Positions 12,801-25,100 of a stretch of 64,000 nt of DNA are shown here, piece after piece. Each line of letters begins with the position of its first letter. Within the stretch, counting starts at the first letter, position 1. Source of the stretch: Mugil cephalus (taxonomy: Eukaryota; Chordata; Actinopteri; Mugiliformes; Mugilidae); assembly GCF_022458985.1 (NCBI RefSeq), contig NC_061786.1, positions 4,759,501 to 4,823,500 of the forward strand. Direction: 5' to 3'. The notes under the pieces were generated by a model that did not search any database, had not been told where the DNA came from, and worked only from the letters and a program-made list of their open reading frames with translations. The position numbers were made by a program, and so were the translations under genes.

Positions 12801-15791
12801 ATTTCTTAAACGTGTGCATGAACAACACAGTCTTTGGGTCAGTTTGTCGATCATGTCTGGTTACCTTGAGGTTTCCTCTGTCCAGAGCAGCAGTGAGGTG
12901 CTTCCTGACCTCCACCAGTTTGGGCCGTGGGCCCCTGGGACTGGCCCCCTGTTTGATGGGATTCTCCTTCAAATACGTCTGGAGCTTGCATTCTCCCAAC
13001 AGCAGCTCACCTAAGTCATCTACACACAGATATAACACACAAAATGTTAAGAGCATTCATGAAACTGTGCCTTTTAGTCCTTTGTGTCTCAATTTTAACA
13101 AACCTGAGGAAAATAAAACAGGGGCTACAAATGAAACACTAAATCCAATAGAAAACATCGCTGTATACAGGTCAAAGGTGAATCTACAACTAACGTCAGT
13201 CTAAAAGTAAAGGAAATGCAATGAGTTCACTTTAAGTTCTGCCTTAGATGTGACTGGGATTTCAGCATTCCTATGCATGAACAGAGAGGCTGCTTTGCCT
13301 GCACACATACCAGTCAGAATTATGTACACGTTTCTAAATTGTGTGTGTTCAGATTTTTAAAAGCCTGAAAAGATCTGTAATCCTGTTACTGGGCCAAATG
13401 ACATTCCACTGAAATCCACTGTGACATTTATGCCTTTCACAATCCTGGCAGGAATAATCGCATGTGTTTCATATGGAGGTTTGTCCAAAAAAGATAAAGA
13501 TAAAGATAAAGATAAAGATAAAGATGGACAAACAAAGTCAGAACTAATGTCAAACTTTTATAATTCCTCTGAAATCCAACATGTTCACGTTTGTCTTTCA
13601 TTTGTTACATTTTTCCTTGAGTCTCTGCTTTCTGAAAACACACAGTTTGAGTGTTTCTGTAAACCCGTTGAAGTATTTTTCTTCTTGTTGTGGAGTCATT
13701 TTGTTTTAGTCTGATCTACAGCAGGTGGAATGCAGCTATCAGAATGAGATCAGGTCACTGGCTCGGCCAGTCAACCATATTCCGCCCGTCTTCAATCAAA
13801 AAGCTTTTTGGTTGCTTTGGTTTTATGCTCAATGCGGTCGCCCACACTGGCTTAGAGTTTACAATAACCGAACAGTAGTTTTTAGACAATGATGTCAGGA
13901 CAGACCAGAGATTATCTTTAAGGAGCCCTCTCTTCAATAACTTTCCTTGGCTGTGGCAGCTGGCCATGTAATTTTACTCAGCAGACTGAGCTCTTAATGT
14001 TTAGCCTTTACTGATTAATTTCTCAGTAAGTGGAGTTTGGCTCTGGTTGTTGTGATAACTAAATTATGCTGCCGTACAGAAATCCTGACATGAAGATGCC
14101 ACTGGCAGCAGGAGATATCAATCACTTAAGAAGTTTTTTTTATGTTAATGAAATACATTAAGTGACACAAGCAGCCTGCTTCCACTATTAGTAATGGCTG
14201 CAGGAGAAACCACCGTACACAGGATCTGCAGCACTGTACACGGATCAGCCACAACATTAAAACCACTCACAGAAGTAAATAAAATTGACCTTCTTGTGAT
14301 AATGTAATGTTGTGGTGGGAAACTTTTAGACCTGGAATTCGTGTGGATGTTACTTAGACATGTAGACCAGACCAACTCGTAGGACCCAAAGGCCCCACTA
14401 ACAACATTCTGTTCAAGACACTGCAGGACACGCTCAGAAGGTGGTGGTCCTAATGAGTCACAACTGTTTTAGAGGCACAAGGGAGACCTACACAATATTA
14501 GGCAGGCGGTTTTAATGGTGTGGCTGATTGGTGTATATCTCCAGTGTGACAAGATCATAACATTTATCAGTCTGGAAAAATCCACTGCCTTCAGGCACTC
14601 AACAGAAGTTATATGCAAGTATTATTGTAATGGGAATACTTTAAACTTGAATCTCACAGCATGATGGGATACGGTGGGTTTTACATGGAGTTCAGTGAAA
14701 TCAATGGAATCAATCTCCTTATTAAACATAAAATTAAAGTGAAAAATCCGTGTCAGTGCGTAAGCAACACGATGGTGATGACAGCATATGTATAACTAAT
14801 AGGTTTGGTTTACATTAAAAACTTGAATTGATTATTAAACGTAACCTTAACAATGCGTGGTTTAAATGACTGTTTGTATATTTTGAATAAAAAAGTTACA
14901 CTGTCGTAACAGAATATTTACCTCGTGTTACTGTCCATCATCAGTGAATTTGATTGATGATGAGCTAACATGTAGCAACAGCCAATCTAAGCTACATAGT
15001 AAAATTGTAGCAATTAGCTCATGCAAAACATCATTTAAAAAACACCCAGTTTAAATATTATGCGGTTTTGGCAAATGTGTGAACAACCTAGAGTATTTAT
15101 TAAGGCATATAACCAAGATGTGCATCCTTGTGGAAAAATCGTCTCCGCTAAAGATCCAACAGAGGCTTTTTCACTCCATTAAAAACCTCAACTGTTAGGC
15201 TAGCTAGTTAGTTGTATAAGCAGCTATCATATGCAGTCAAAACCAATAACTGTGGTGGATGAGGGCCACTATATTGTACTATTGTGCGTTTGTTGGAGCA
15301 CACGTTAATAACTTATACAACGTCATTAGCTTGTCACACAAGTCAAGCAAGACAGCGTTAATCTATTGGCAGGTTTCTGAATGGAGTTCCGCTTCAGGGG
15401 GCAGAGCTGGAGCTGCCGGACCACAACAACTAATTGTAATACAATGATTTGTCCATACCTTAAGGCTCCACGTATCACACCAAACCGCCCGAGTATAGAC
15501 ATTTTACTGTGAAACATTTAATGTCTTACTTGACCTTTGCCAGCTAACTAGCTCTAACTGAAAACTCCCAGCATCGGCTGCCGCTGTCAGGAAGTACCGA
15601 GGACTGAGGCCGGGGAAGAGGCCTTGGACTGAATGGAAATACAAAACGAGAAAAGCCGCACATTTCTTACCGTTTGATATGAGTTTGGCCGAGAGCTGTC
15701 GTACTAACTCTGGTATCTTGTCCCATTGGCTCTCCGAGCGGCACCGCTCTATCTCTGTCTCCAGCCGTGAGCCAGACTTCCTCGCTGTCAT
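3813..15791 (-). CDS. ttc7b: Tetratricopeptide repeat protein 7B (partial, 17 exons, 3' end outside window)
   Basis: TTC7B is the TPR scaffold that, with EFR3 and FAM126 proteins, holds PI4KA at the plasma membrane to make PI4P. Exons read on the minus strand: 15791-15671, 13019-12865, 12761-12686, 12114-12022, 11529-11366, 9904-9783, 8206-8128, 7705-7530, 7328-7265, 7157-7020, 6863-6675, 6540-6423, 6135-6078, 5599-5527, 5335-5174, 5084-4968, 3910-3813. All have GT-AG borders and join in frame (2,003 nt, about 667 residues). The N-terminus reads [18 protein letters not shown], close to TTC7B and unlike TTC7A. Later matches include the blocks [47 protein letters not shown] and [20 protein letters not shown]. 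The last exon seen ends in [10 protein letters not shown], so about 150-160 C-terminal residues of the roughly 840-aa family length lie off the left edge. Introns over 300 bp without other entries hold no gene I can support. Confidence 0.95.
7960..8030. mobile_element. One-end fragment of a fish MITE
   Basis: The segment AAAGGGATAGTTTGTCG, followed by ACACCTATTAGCC, resembles one terminal repeat of a common fish MITE, also seen near 31,288-31,768. No opposite end was found. It lies in the ttc7b intron between 7,705 and 8,128. Confidence 0.35.
8383..8954. mobile_element. Non-autonomous hAT-type element (MITE), 572 bp
   Basis: The ends are inverted copies: TAGGGGTGGGCGATA on the left and ATCGCCCACCCCTA on the right. 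The element is flanked on both sides by the identical octamer CCCTGCAG (8,375-8,382 and 8,955-8,962). An 8-bp duplication is the hAT superfamily signature. The interior has no transposase frame. It sits in the ttc7b intron between 8,206 and 9,783. Confidence 0.88.
9091..9290 (+). mobile_element. tRNA-derived SINE
   Basis: The 5' part (agctgtggcccaggtggtag, then agcgg) resembles a tRNA A-box. A body with GAAGTGTCCTTGGGCAAGA and a tail ending aggtgccataaaagttcag follow, as in widespread fish tRNA-derived SINEs. The B-box region is degraded. Identification is from memory of the consensus, not from a search. It is intronic in ttc7b. Confidence 0.6.
13490..13526. repeat. (AAAGAT)n hexanucleotide repeat
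   Basis: About six units of a GATAAA-type hexamer in ttc7b intron 1. It creates a spurious frame with repeating KD residues. Confidence 0.9.
14237..14535. mobile_element. Non-autonomous Tc1-like element, 299 bp
   Basis: Terminal inverted repeats: TACACGGATCAGCCACAACA on the left, and on the right TGGTGTGGCTGATTGGTGTA. The ends carry TA, as expected for Tc1/mariner. The reverse complement of the interior resembles that of the element at 37,757-38,252, for example the shared AACAGAATGTTGTTAGTGGG. No coding capacity. Confidence 0.8.
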
Positions 15792-16212
15792 TTTCGTGAG
15801 TGAAGTCGACTGGACCCAAACACCACAGAGGCCCCCTCCCTCCCGCTAGTACAGTAATAGTCAGGATAACTTGTAGGAGGCACTGCGCTTCCGGTTACTG
15901 CCTACGAAATAAAGGTTCATCTACCATTGGCCATAAATATAAATGTTTACATATGAGATTTTTTATGTAAAACTATAATTATTATATGTCTTAGTGACCA
16001 ATAAATCTGTAAGAGGGAACACGTTATCTTCAATTTGGTATTCCTCCAAAGTGAACTTATATACCTTGCAGTTTACCGCAAAATACAAGACTGAACTGTT
16101 GGCGCACATCCAACCTTTATTATGAAAAGAACCGACAGGAAGTGGTGCTGCCATGAGCAAAGCGCGGATCGTCATCTGTAGAGAGGAGGAGGAAGAGGAA
16201 TGAGTGACTGAA
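15792..16212. promoter_or_regulatory. Head-to-head promoter interval, ttc7b / fam177a1
   Basis: The two start codons lie 421 bp apart on opposite strands, so both promoters and 5' UTRs must fit here. An ETS-type CTTCCGG is at 15,888-15,894, an inverted CCAAT box (ATTGG) at 15,925-15,929, and a GGAAGTG near 16,138. No TATA box is placed plausibly for either gene. Bidirectional activity is inferred. Confidence 0.65.
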
Positions 16213-18333
16213 ATGGCAGATTTGCCGTTGTACTTAACTAATGTCAGCGTTTCACTGGGACAAACTATGGAAACTGATAAGGTTAGTTGATACGGATACC
16301 ACTTTAGCCGTTTTCTACGAAGTTACGTAAAAGTAAAACAAAACTTGTTAGCCAAATACTTCCTTAGCGAAGAAGCTAATAGTCTATAAACAAAGCTAAC
16401 GTTAATTAACCGACCAGTGGTGCAGCTATGGTAACTGTGTTTTATTATAAGTAAGGCATCATTTACTTTAATTAATCACTTTTGTGTTAAATAATTCATA
16501 CACTACACGTAACGTAAGTTAAAAGACTTTAAAAGGCATCAGTTACGTGTGTGACAGAACATGTCAAACCAGTTATACTTTCAGACTATACTAAACCAAA
16601 CAAGTATTCTGTTACAGTGCTAATACTGTTAGTAATCCCAATGAGATACTTTATACATATGGTCTGTTTTGTATTATCAGAGTATAGCGACCGAGGCAGG
16701 CTTTGAAAGTGTGGAGATGGGGGACTCTTCGGGGAGCCAAGGGAAGATGAAGGTCCCCCGCAGGACCATCTACTTTGCCAGTGGAGAGACCATGGAGGAG
16801 TACAGCACTGATGAGGAGGAGGAGGAGGAGCCCGTGAAGACAGACGTCAGTACTATAGACACGGTGAGACTACCTCCAAAAAGGTTTAACATTCACTTTA
16901 TTGCTTTATGAATATTGAAGAAGCCTCATATGTTCATGCCTTGGCTTCACAAACCTGTATCAGGAGACACGGCCATCTCCAACTCTCTATTTGGGAAAGG
17001 TACTTTAAAATACGAGCCCATGTTTAAAGCACCTTTAAATATTATTAAATCAGTGTGGGGCCTCATGGCTACTTGGTTGTGACGGGGAGGACCTTAGTTA
17101 AAACTCCACAGGGAATTATCACCTCACTCTGTAGCCTCTGTGGACCTTTCCAGGATTTTTCAGTTCATACATTACAGTTGTTTTTTTGTTTTGTTTTGTA
17201 TCAGCTTTACTGCTCTCATCAGCATCGTCCCCAGATGAAGCTTTTTTTTTTTTGAAATATCTAAAAATGTCAGTGACACGGTGGTGAATGTCGTCTAGCA
17301 TTTAGGAGCTGACAGGTAGATTTCCCCAGAGTTTAGAGAGAACAAGACTGAGCCTAAGTAGTGATGAAAACCTTGTCGGGCTATCAGTTTGAATTGCATT
17401 GTTTCTCTCTGACCCTTCCATCTATACCTGGCCGACCTCAAACAGCTTATGGACTGAGTGATGCTCATCGGTGCCTCAGTATTTGCTCTGAGGGTTTCAG
17501 GCTCTGCGCTCTGTAAAGCGCCTTGAAGCAGTTTGGATTGTTATTGAAATAAAATTTAATTTAAACTGAGTTGTCGATGCTTTACTGCTGATGTTCAAAG
17601 TCGTTTAATTTGCTGCTGTTATCTCTCTTCAAATGTGTTCCAGTCCCAAATGACCTGGGGTCCTTACTTCTGGTTTCACATGTGGAGAATGGCCACCTCC
17701 ACTATCTCAGGTAAAGGAGGCTACACCTTACAAGAATGCATTAGTGTGTGTTTTACAGTTTGCTCGACACATGTCTTGGATTTCTGTGATTACTACGACT
17801 GAGAAGCTGGCTCAAGTGGTAGAAGCCGTGTGGGTTGAACGTGTGTGTGTTTCCTGCAGCGTGTGACTACATGGGAGAGAGACTGGCCTCTCTGTTTGGC
17901 ATCACCACTCCTAAATACCAGTACGCCATCGATGAGTTCTACCGTATCAAGAAAGAGGTATGACTCGTCTCCGTGCACACATCCATGTCAGTCTCATGTA
18001 AATATGAAGGAAGTCACACCTTAAAAGCTTGTTTTCGCGGAGGCATGAAAACAAACATTCAGTCCCAGCTGCGCAGCATTAAATGTCACACACGCTGGTG
18101 TCTCCTTACAGGAGGAAGAGGAAGAGGAGGAGAACCGGCTGTCTGAGGAGGCGGAGCGCCGGTTTGCGGAGCAGGGTAGAGGCGAGCAGGATCCCACGGC
18201 CCTTCGTCCTGCTACTGTGGAGCAGCCGGAGGCGTCCGCGGCCTCGTTTGTAAACATGAGCTTTGAGCTGGGGCCTGAGCCTCCTCTCAGGAGTCCAGAC
18301 ACCAACAGAGTCCCTTCCCCTCTCCCATCCTGA
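16213..18333 (+). CDS. fam177a1: FAM177A1 family protein (5 exons, 212 aa)
   Basis: FAM177A1 is a small conserved vertebrate protein reported at the Golgi; its biochemical role is poorly known. Exons: 16213-16281, 16681-16863, 17644-17710, 17860-17957, 18112-18333 (stop TGA 18331-18333), all in frame with GT-AG borders. The family core is clear: KVPRRTIYFASGETMEEYST followed by an acidic run, MTWGPYFWFHMWRMATSTIS, then GITTPKYQYAIDEFYRIKKE and a glutamate-rich helix. The first 23 codons come from the first in-frame ATG; a second in-frame ATG at 16,267 would remove 18 residues. Length is close to the human protein. It is divergently transcribed from ttc7b. Introns show no other gene; a degraded repeat tail lies near 17,380-17,575. 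Confidence 0.93.
17380..17575 (+). mobile_element. Degraded retroposon 3' tail
   Basis: The sequence TGTAAAGCGCCTTGAAGCAG followed by an AT-rich ATTGAAATAAAATTTAATTT tail resembles the 3' end shared by fish L2-like LINEs and their SINEs. The boundaries are uncertain. It lies in fam177a1 intron 2. Confidence 0.35.
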
Positions 18334-18667
18334 AAACGTTAGCAGTCACACATTTCTATCACGTCGCAAAAACCTTAATGTACAAACTAATAATGTTATT
18401 TTTCTATCTTGGCGCACACTACAGGGAAAATGAAAAGGGCTGATGAAGTGGCTACACAAGCCTTACCTATGAATGTATATTTGTTTACAGTGTGTAATCA
18501 TATGCAAGATGAATTTATTTGAACTATTTGTTGACCAGTGTGGTCCAGGGTTTAACTCAATTTTAAATAAGGACAATAATTACAACATATGGAAATGCAT
18601 GCCAAGCTAAATGGGCACCACACAGTGAGCTGGTAAAATCTCTATCCGAACATGTACTCACATCATA

Positions 18668-19290
18668 TACAGTGGCACTTGAAAGTATTTGTGCCTCTTC
18701 AGGTTTTTCTACATTTCTGCATAAAATGACTCCTGAAAGTAGACAAAGAGATCCCTCCTGTACATTTGTTGATTCAGGAAAAAGAGCCAATGTCACATAA
18801 CTGTGAGTTGCAAAAGTAAGTGAGCCTTTGTTTCCTGTATCTGGTTTGACCTCCCTGTGCAGCAATAACGGCGACTAAACATTTTCAGTAGCTGCTGATC
18901 AGTTGTCGAGTGTCTCTGAGGAATTTAAGCCTGTTCCTCTCTACAGAAACACGCAAATCCAGAGACTTTGGTGGGTTTACTTCATCTTTACCTATTGTCT
19001 TGGTCGTGCTGCTTTAACCATCTTTTCATAAGATTCAGCTCACGGACAGATTTCTGACATTTTCTTTTCGAATTTTCTTGTATAGTCAGAATTCATTGGT
19101 CCATCAATGATGACAATCCATCCCGGCAGCAAAACAGGTCCATGTTTAACAAACAGAATGAGGTTGTGATGCAGGAAAGTTTGTCTCCAAACACGAGTCT
19201 CTAATTTGTAATTGTAAATAACTTGTAATGAGTCATTTTTTTATGCAGAAGTTGTGAAGGTTGCAAATACTTTTAAGGAGCACTATATGT
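18668..19290. mobile_element. MITE of Tc1 type, about 620 bp
   Basis: The left end CAGTGGCACTTGAAAGTATT and the right end AATACTTTTAAGGAGCACTA are imperfect inverted copies with adjacent TA dinucleotides. The internal segment TCCTGAAAGTAGACAAAGAG is shared exactly with the palindromic element at 54,745-55,803. No transposase frame. Confidence 0.65.
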
Positions 19291-20689
19291 ACAGTTGTTG
19301 GTCCATCTTACTACACATGCTGATATGCAAACAAAGATATTTAGTGAGCTTTGCTTCATAGTTTGCACAAAGAACATGTTAAAGTCTCCAGTTGAGTCAG
19401 TCATTGCCATAGTGCCAGAAACATGTTAGAAACGTGAAGTTGTTGAAGACTGAATGATGAACCTGAATTCCCTCATTGGATGTATGTACTGTGTATAACT
19501 CAACAGTAAATAGTTAAGTGTATTCTCCCAATATTTCAAAGGAAAAGGAATGGACGGATTACTTGGGTTTCATCAGTCGATGGTTTTTAACATGGTGTCC
19601 AAATACGTACGACGAGTCCTTCACCACTGGGTGCTGTCTGAGCTGGACACACTGATTTTCATTTACTAGGAATTAATGGCCCGACACACGCAGATGTCCA
19701 GTATTTGCTTTGGATGACTGTTGCAGGGCTGAACCAAGGGCTGGCATAAGAGCTTTACTGCCTAGGATGAATAGTTGACAACACAAAGTGCTCCTGCAAA
19801 CACCACATTTACCTCCAGTTTAGAAGATATAACTTCGGAGCTGTAGTGAAGGTTTCTTGTAGCCCATCTTTCAAACGTGACTGGAGGTCGTCTGTCATCC
19901 TGATTTTACTTGATTCTTATGGACGTCATAGTGCTAAGCAAACTCGCCTAGTGTTTTGATAGACTTCCTGTGATTTATTGATGTTTCCTTTCCTGCTTCC
20001 TGTTCTAAAGATGCCCCAGCACCCTGGTTCTGTTTTTAGAAAGACGTAATCAAGATTTGTTGCCGGTCTGACTCTATCCAGACGAGCAGCAGCAGCAGTG
20101 TGTTGCTAAAACAGTCTCTGATACTAACATCCAAGATATTATAATCTACCTTCTCTATATGCTGGTCACAGTGTAAAAATATGTTTCTGTAATGATTGGA
20201 TTCATGGATTAAATAGCGTTTCAGACCTTTTGATGACTAATGATCTGCAGGAAGAGCATACGGTCCGTATAGTGCTCATTCCTCAAGTGTCCTTGCTTGA
20301 GCCGTCCTAAGCTTCTTATGAATTATTTTTATCCACTGATGTTATTTGGCTGTATGCTGGTTCCAGAGTTTAGTCAGACGCATTTTAATTAGGACGTTAA
20401 CATTAGACCACTTGGTAACTGTCTTTTCATGCAGTAGTCAGTGGACGATGTAAGGCTTTAAATTTATAAGGAACACATCATTAACTATTTGGTTATTTTT
20501 ACTTACTTTTAATTAATCTTGATATTTTCTGTGTTTTAATAAAGTATTAAAATGAGTGACTTTTGTCTTAGTTGTTTTTATTATAATACCTCATCAGTTT
20601 TTCATAAGCTGTTCTGCAGCAATGAGCCTTGAAAGCTGGTGCTACTAATTCCTACAGGTGTAACCTGGTTTAACTGTTCTTGATCACTT

Positions 20690-21935
20690 ACAACCTCCTC
20701 TGTCTGCATGAAAGCAGTGTTGGAACACACTGTGGTACCAGACCCTCATGAGCATCAAGTGAACAGTATTGTGCTGCAGAAAGTAGTGTGTTGCTACAAA
20801 AATGGTGAGAAAAAGGCAATTAACAATGGAAGAGAGACAGACCATCATAACACTTAGAAATGTAGGTCTTTCCTACAGGGAAATTGCAAAGAAAGTCAAG
20901 GTGTCAGTTAGTACAGTTTTCTTCACCATCAAAAGGCTCAGAGACTGGGGGGAAACTCTGACAGGAAGCGGTCTGACCGACCCAAAGCCACAACTAAATC
21001 AGAGGCCAAGTTACTGGGAGTTAACAGCTTGCGTGATGGCGTCTCGCATGACCACAGCTTCAAGCACAGCTAAATAGTAGTCGTAGTGAGCAAGTCTCAG
21101 TTTCAACTGTGAAGAGAAGACTTCTGCAGATGTCAGAATGAGACAAAGAGGCTCTCCTGGGCCACGAAACACCACCACTGGACAACTGAAGACTGGAAGA
21201 AGGTATTATGGACTGATGAATCACATTTCAAATCTTCGGTTCATCATGCAGGATCTTTGTACGCCGTCGAGTAGGCGAGAGGATGGTTCCACAGCGTGTG
21301 ACATCAACTGTCAAACATGGAGGAGGAAGTGTGATGGTCTGGGGCTGTTTTACTGGATCCATGGTCAGTGACTTGTACAGAGTGAGCGGCACCCTGAACC
21401 AAAACGGCTTCCACAGCATTCTGCAGCGCCATGCAATACCCTCTGGTATGCGCCTAGTTGGTCAGAGGTTCATCCTACAGCAAGAAAATGACAAAACACA
21501 AGTCCAAGCTATAACAAAACTACCTCAGGAAAAAAGAACAGGATGGTAATCTTGAAAACATGGAGTGGCCAGCACAGTCTCCAGACTTAAACCCCATCGA
21601 GCTGGTTTGGGATGAACTGGACAGAAGAGTGAAAGCCAAGCAACCTACAAGTGCCACACATTTATGGGAACTTCTGCAACAGACTTGAGAAGAACTTTCT
21701 GAAGAATATTTGATTTCTATTGTAGAAAGATGCCACGAGTGTGTTCAGCTGTTATATCTGTTTAGAATACATTTTGGTCTATAAATTGATTCCATGATTT
21801 CTTTTTCAACTCAAATTGCTTATTTGTTCTATGCTTTCATTTCACGGTGCAATGACACAACAAACTGAATAATGTTCAGTTAAAAAAAAAAAAAGGGAAA
21901 AATTAGGGTGTTCCAAAACTTTTGACCGTAGTGTA
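20690..21935 (+). pseudogene. Broken Tc1-like transposase with surviving right terminal repeat
   Basis: From 20,802 an open frame starts MVRKRQLTMEERQTI and keeps a helix-turn-helix (GLSYREIAKKVKVS). The DDE part is split over several frames: WTDES-like sequence near 21,210, HGGGSVMVWGCFTGS at about 21,316-21,360, and an NPIELVWDELDRRV-like segment near 21,591. Frameshifts and stops rule out function. The right terminal repeat is at 21,906-21,935 (GGTGTTCCAAAACTTTTGAC). No matching left repeat is visible, so the element is 5'-deleted. Confidence 0.85.
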
Positions 21936-22130
21936 TATTGATGATACTATGGTGAAATAAGCTCAGGACACAGGTTCTATGGAGAGGTGTTATTGAGAAG
22001 GAGTTATAGGCAAAATTATACAATATTACATATTATTACATTAGGTTTTCTTTACAGGAAAGTAAAGATAAGACAATATTTACACAGAGCATAATGAATG
22101 ATTTTTCTCTTATATCAAATCACTAAATCA

Positions 22131-25100
22131 TCAAGTGTCCTCGAGGTCAGCTGTGTTGCTGCCGTCGTTGTCATTGGCAACCAGCACTTCTCTGTTCTCG
22201 TAGGTCCAGAATCCGTTGAGGTCGATCAGGATGCTAGCGACCGTGTCGCCCTGGCAGCTGTTCACCAAATCCTGCAGCGTAATCTTGTAGGGGTCTTTAG
22301 GCTTCACCATGTCAAAGATCTCGTCCTGAGGAGGAACAAATACAAGGCAACTTTCAGCTTCTGGACATTTTCAGCAACCGCACTGAACTGCCATTCATTC
22401 AACGTGGTGGATGAGAAGTAGTTTAACAAGTCTGTGATGTTGTCCTCAATTTTATATTGTGATGGGGAGTTATTCTTTTAGGGTGAAGACGTGGTTTTAG
22501 AGTTAAATTAAAAGTAAAAGGAAGCTATTTGTGATGATTAAGGAGCTGGTCAGCGGAGGGTACCCATGGGTGAAGTGGAACAAAAGTGTGTGTGTGACAC
22601 ACCTTAACATCCTGGAATGAGACAGGCTCCTGACCGTGTATCTTCATCTGCTCCTGAATAGCCTGAAGGAAAAAAAAAAAAAAAAACATCATTGTACTTT
22701 TAACACAAACATGGCCTTTTAGAAAGATCAGCTTAGGGTGAGAATGAGTCGATTAAATAATTACAGTAAACATTCTGGATGTAAGGATTTTGCTGTAGCA
22801 ATGAAAACAGATTTGAATTGTTTGAATCAAAGCCTTGATTTTGCCCCCATAACAGTGTTTGTGTGAGTGGTGTGCAGCTGATACCCTGAAGAAGTAGTTG
22901 AGTGAGAAGACATTGAGGTATCCTTTATTCTCCATGTCTAAAAGTTTAAAAATATACTGCAACGCTGCTGGCTCCTTCCGGTTCTCCAGGGCTAATACGA
23001 AGTCTAGATAGGTCTTATAATCCTGGAAGAGAAGAAGAAGAAGAAACTGTTATGTTCAGGAAATTGAGACCGAGTTCTGCAAGTTAATAATTTTCAGATG
23101 TAAGTCAGCTATCTAAAGAGGAAACTCTGCTGTATGAAAAGCCGGGATTTTACTTTTCCTCAAGTTGAACATTAACATGCAAACAGGTGAACAATAACAA
23201 GGCCATCTAATTCCACCAAAACCAACAAATGAGGCAGGATGGTGTTGATCCTCTAGAGTCACAAACACTCAAAGAACAGCAGTAATAGCTGTTGCTGGTT
23301 GTACCATTTCTCCATCGTAGGTGAGACACTCCTGGAAAACTCTGTCCAGGAAGACGGAGGTGAGAGTGGCTGTGCCGTAACGTGAAAGCTCCTCTTTGCT
23401 CAACATGCCGTTGTGGTCCTTATCCAGGTTGAGGTACTGGCCTGGAGAGGTGCACGTAAAAATCAAGATCCATGGAGAACACGATTACACATCGCAGTGT
23501 CTGGAGTGAACCTCTGGGATGCTGTTTCATTTCTACTGAACCAGAATCAACTCTGCAAATACACATACAGCTGACAAACCGATAAGAGAACAGCACCGCT
23601 CATTTAAATGTTTATCTTCTAGGTTTTCAACAAGCTAACTTCTGAATTTAAAACTGAACTACATGTGCTAAATTTTCCTCAGTACATATTGAATACATCA
23701 CACTGGTATGAATAAAAGCCAAACACTATTTCCTGGAGAACAAGCACTGAAACCAACACAACAACCTGCGCCCCTTTTCCCACTAATGGCTGATTTTCAA
23801 ACCCTCGTAAATTTCCACATTTTAACATTTCTTAAGGTCTTCTGGATGTGGTGCTGAAGAAAATTACATAATTGTTACACTAATACTGAGAATTAGGCTT
23901 AATGTACAGTTAAATGTCTGCAGCTTTCAGCTCTCTGCCCATCATGTCACTGAGTGGGAGTCATTTTATTTTAGTAAACCTGCTCCTAGAGGCTGATGCT
24001 ACTCTGAACAGTGGCAGATGTGTCTGGATTTCCAGCAGGAATCATCCTGAATGCTCCAGCAGTTGGCATGGCAACTCGTCCCGTACAAAACAGCTGCCAG
24101 AAACTGGCAGACAATCTTTTGCAATTTGTTTAATGTCCATGTGTTTGTGCCAATTTCCTCGCTTAATTTTACCTAACAGGATTAAATGAAAAAAAAAAAA
24201 AGTGTAGTTTATTTTAGTTTACCTGCACCAGGATAATGTCCACATGTCACTGTGAAAATTAATTGCTTTGTGAGGTTGCTGAGAGGTACCTAACCTTAAC
24301 ACCTACTGTACTGTACTATTCCAGAGGATCATCTCACAAAAGTAAGATATTGGAAAACGTAGTTCTGACACACAGACATTTACTCACCATAGACTCGAAG
24401 AGCGGACGGCGCTGAGAACCAGTTGGACTCCTGACTCTCTTTGGACAACTCCTCGTCTCTCAACTGGAAAGAGGAAATAACAGTATGAGATGAGAAGAAG
24501 TCCCATTACACAGTCATTGACTTTCAGTTTTATCTACTGAGAGTGTTCTAAAAAACTTGAACATAATGCACAATACTTCAGAAACACAACTAATTCCTAG
24601 TCAAAAGACTGATGTAGAAGTACAAAAAAAAAACAATGGTTTCAAGCTTCCAAGTGGCACCGAAACCTTACCTCTAACAAGTCATCCAGAAAGCTGCAGG
24701 CCAGGATATCTAGGATTTTAATCTTTCCTGGAAAAATATTCAAGATTTTTACCATCAAAAAAATTAAAGCCTGACAACTTTGAACTTGTTTCATCATTCA
24801 TCCATTAACAAATGTTGACATTGGTTGACATATCTGTAGACTGGCAAACTAATGTGATTAATATTGTTTTTTAATGTGAATTATTTGCTTTCTTATCAAT
24901 TTCCTCATCATTTTTAAAACATGGCCTCGTTATCTCGGTACATGGCTATTTTTCCACTGTGTCATGCTGTTACCCAAAGCTCCCACTGGTCTTAGTCATG
25001 CATGTTATGTAATAAGGTTTAATGACTGGGGTACACGGCGTTGTATGTGTATTCATTCTCACCTGTTCGGAGGGGGTCGAGGAAGAAGAAGAACTTGCGA

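Larger units (their letters stand above)
13020..15670 (-). other. ttc7b intron 1
   Basis: This 2.65-kb intron holds a short AAAGAT repeat (13,490-13,526) and a Tc1-type MITE (14,237-14,535). Nothing else with a recognisable signal was seen. Confidence 0.85.
18334..22130. other. Intergenic region between fam177a1 and ppp2r3c (tail-to-tail)
   Basis: Both flanking genes end here. It contains a MITE (about 18,668-19,290), a possible distal polyadenylation hexamer AATAAA (20,538-20,543) that would give fam177a1 a 2.2-kb 3' UTR, and a 5'-truncated Tc1-like transposon (about 20,690-21,935). No other coding signal was seen. Confidence 0.7.

Noticed and set aside
24672-24722. Alternative acceptor for ppp2r3c exon 8 after GGAAAG
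   Set aside because: It would put a stop codon at the junction. The acceptor 5 nt earlier restores GKIKILD and the frame.
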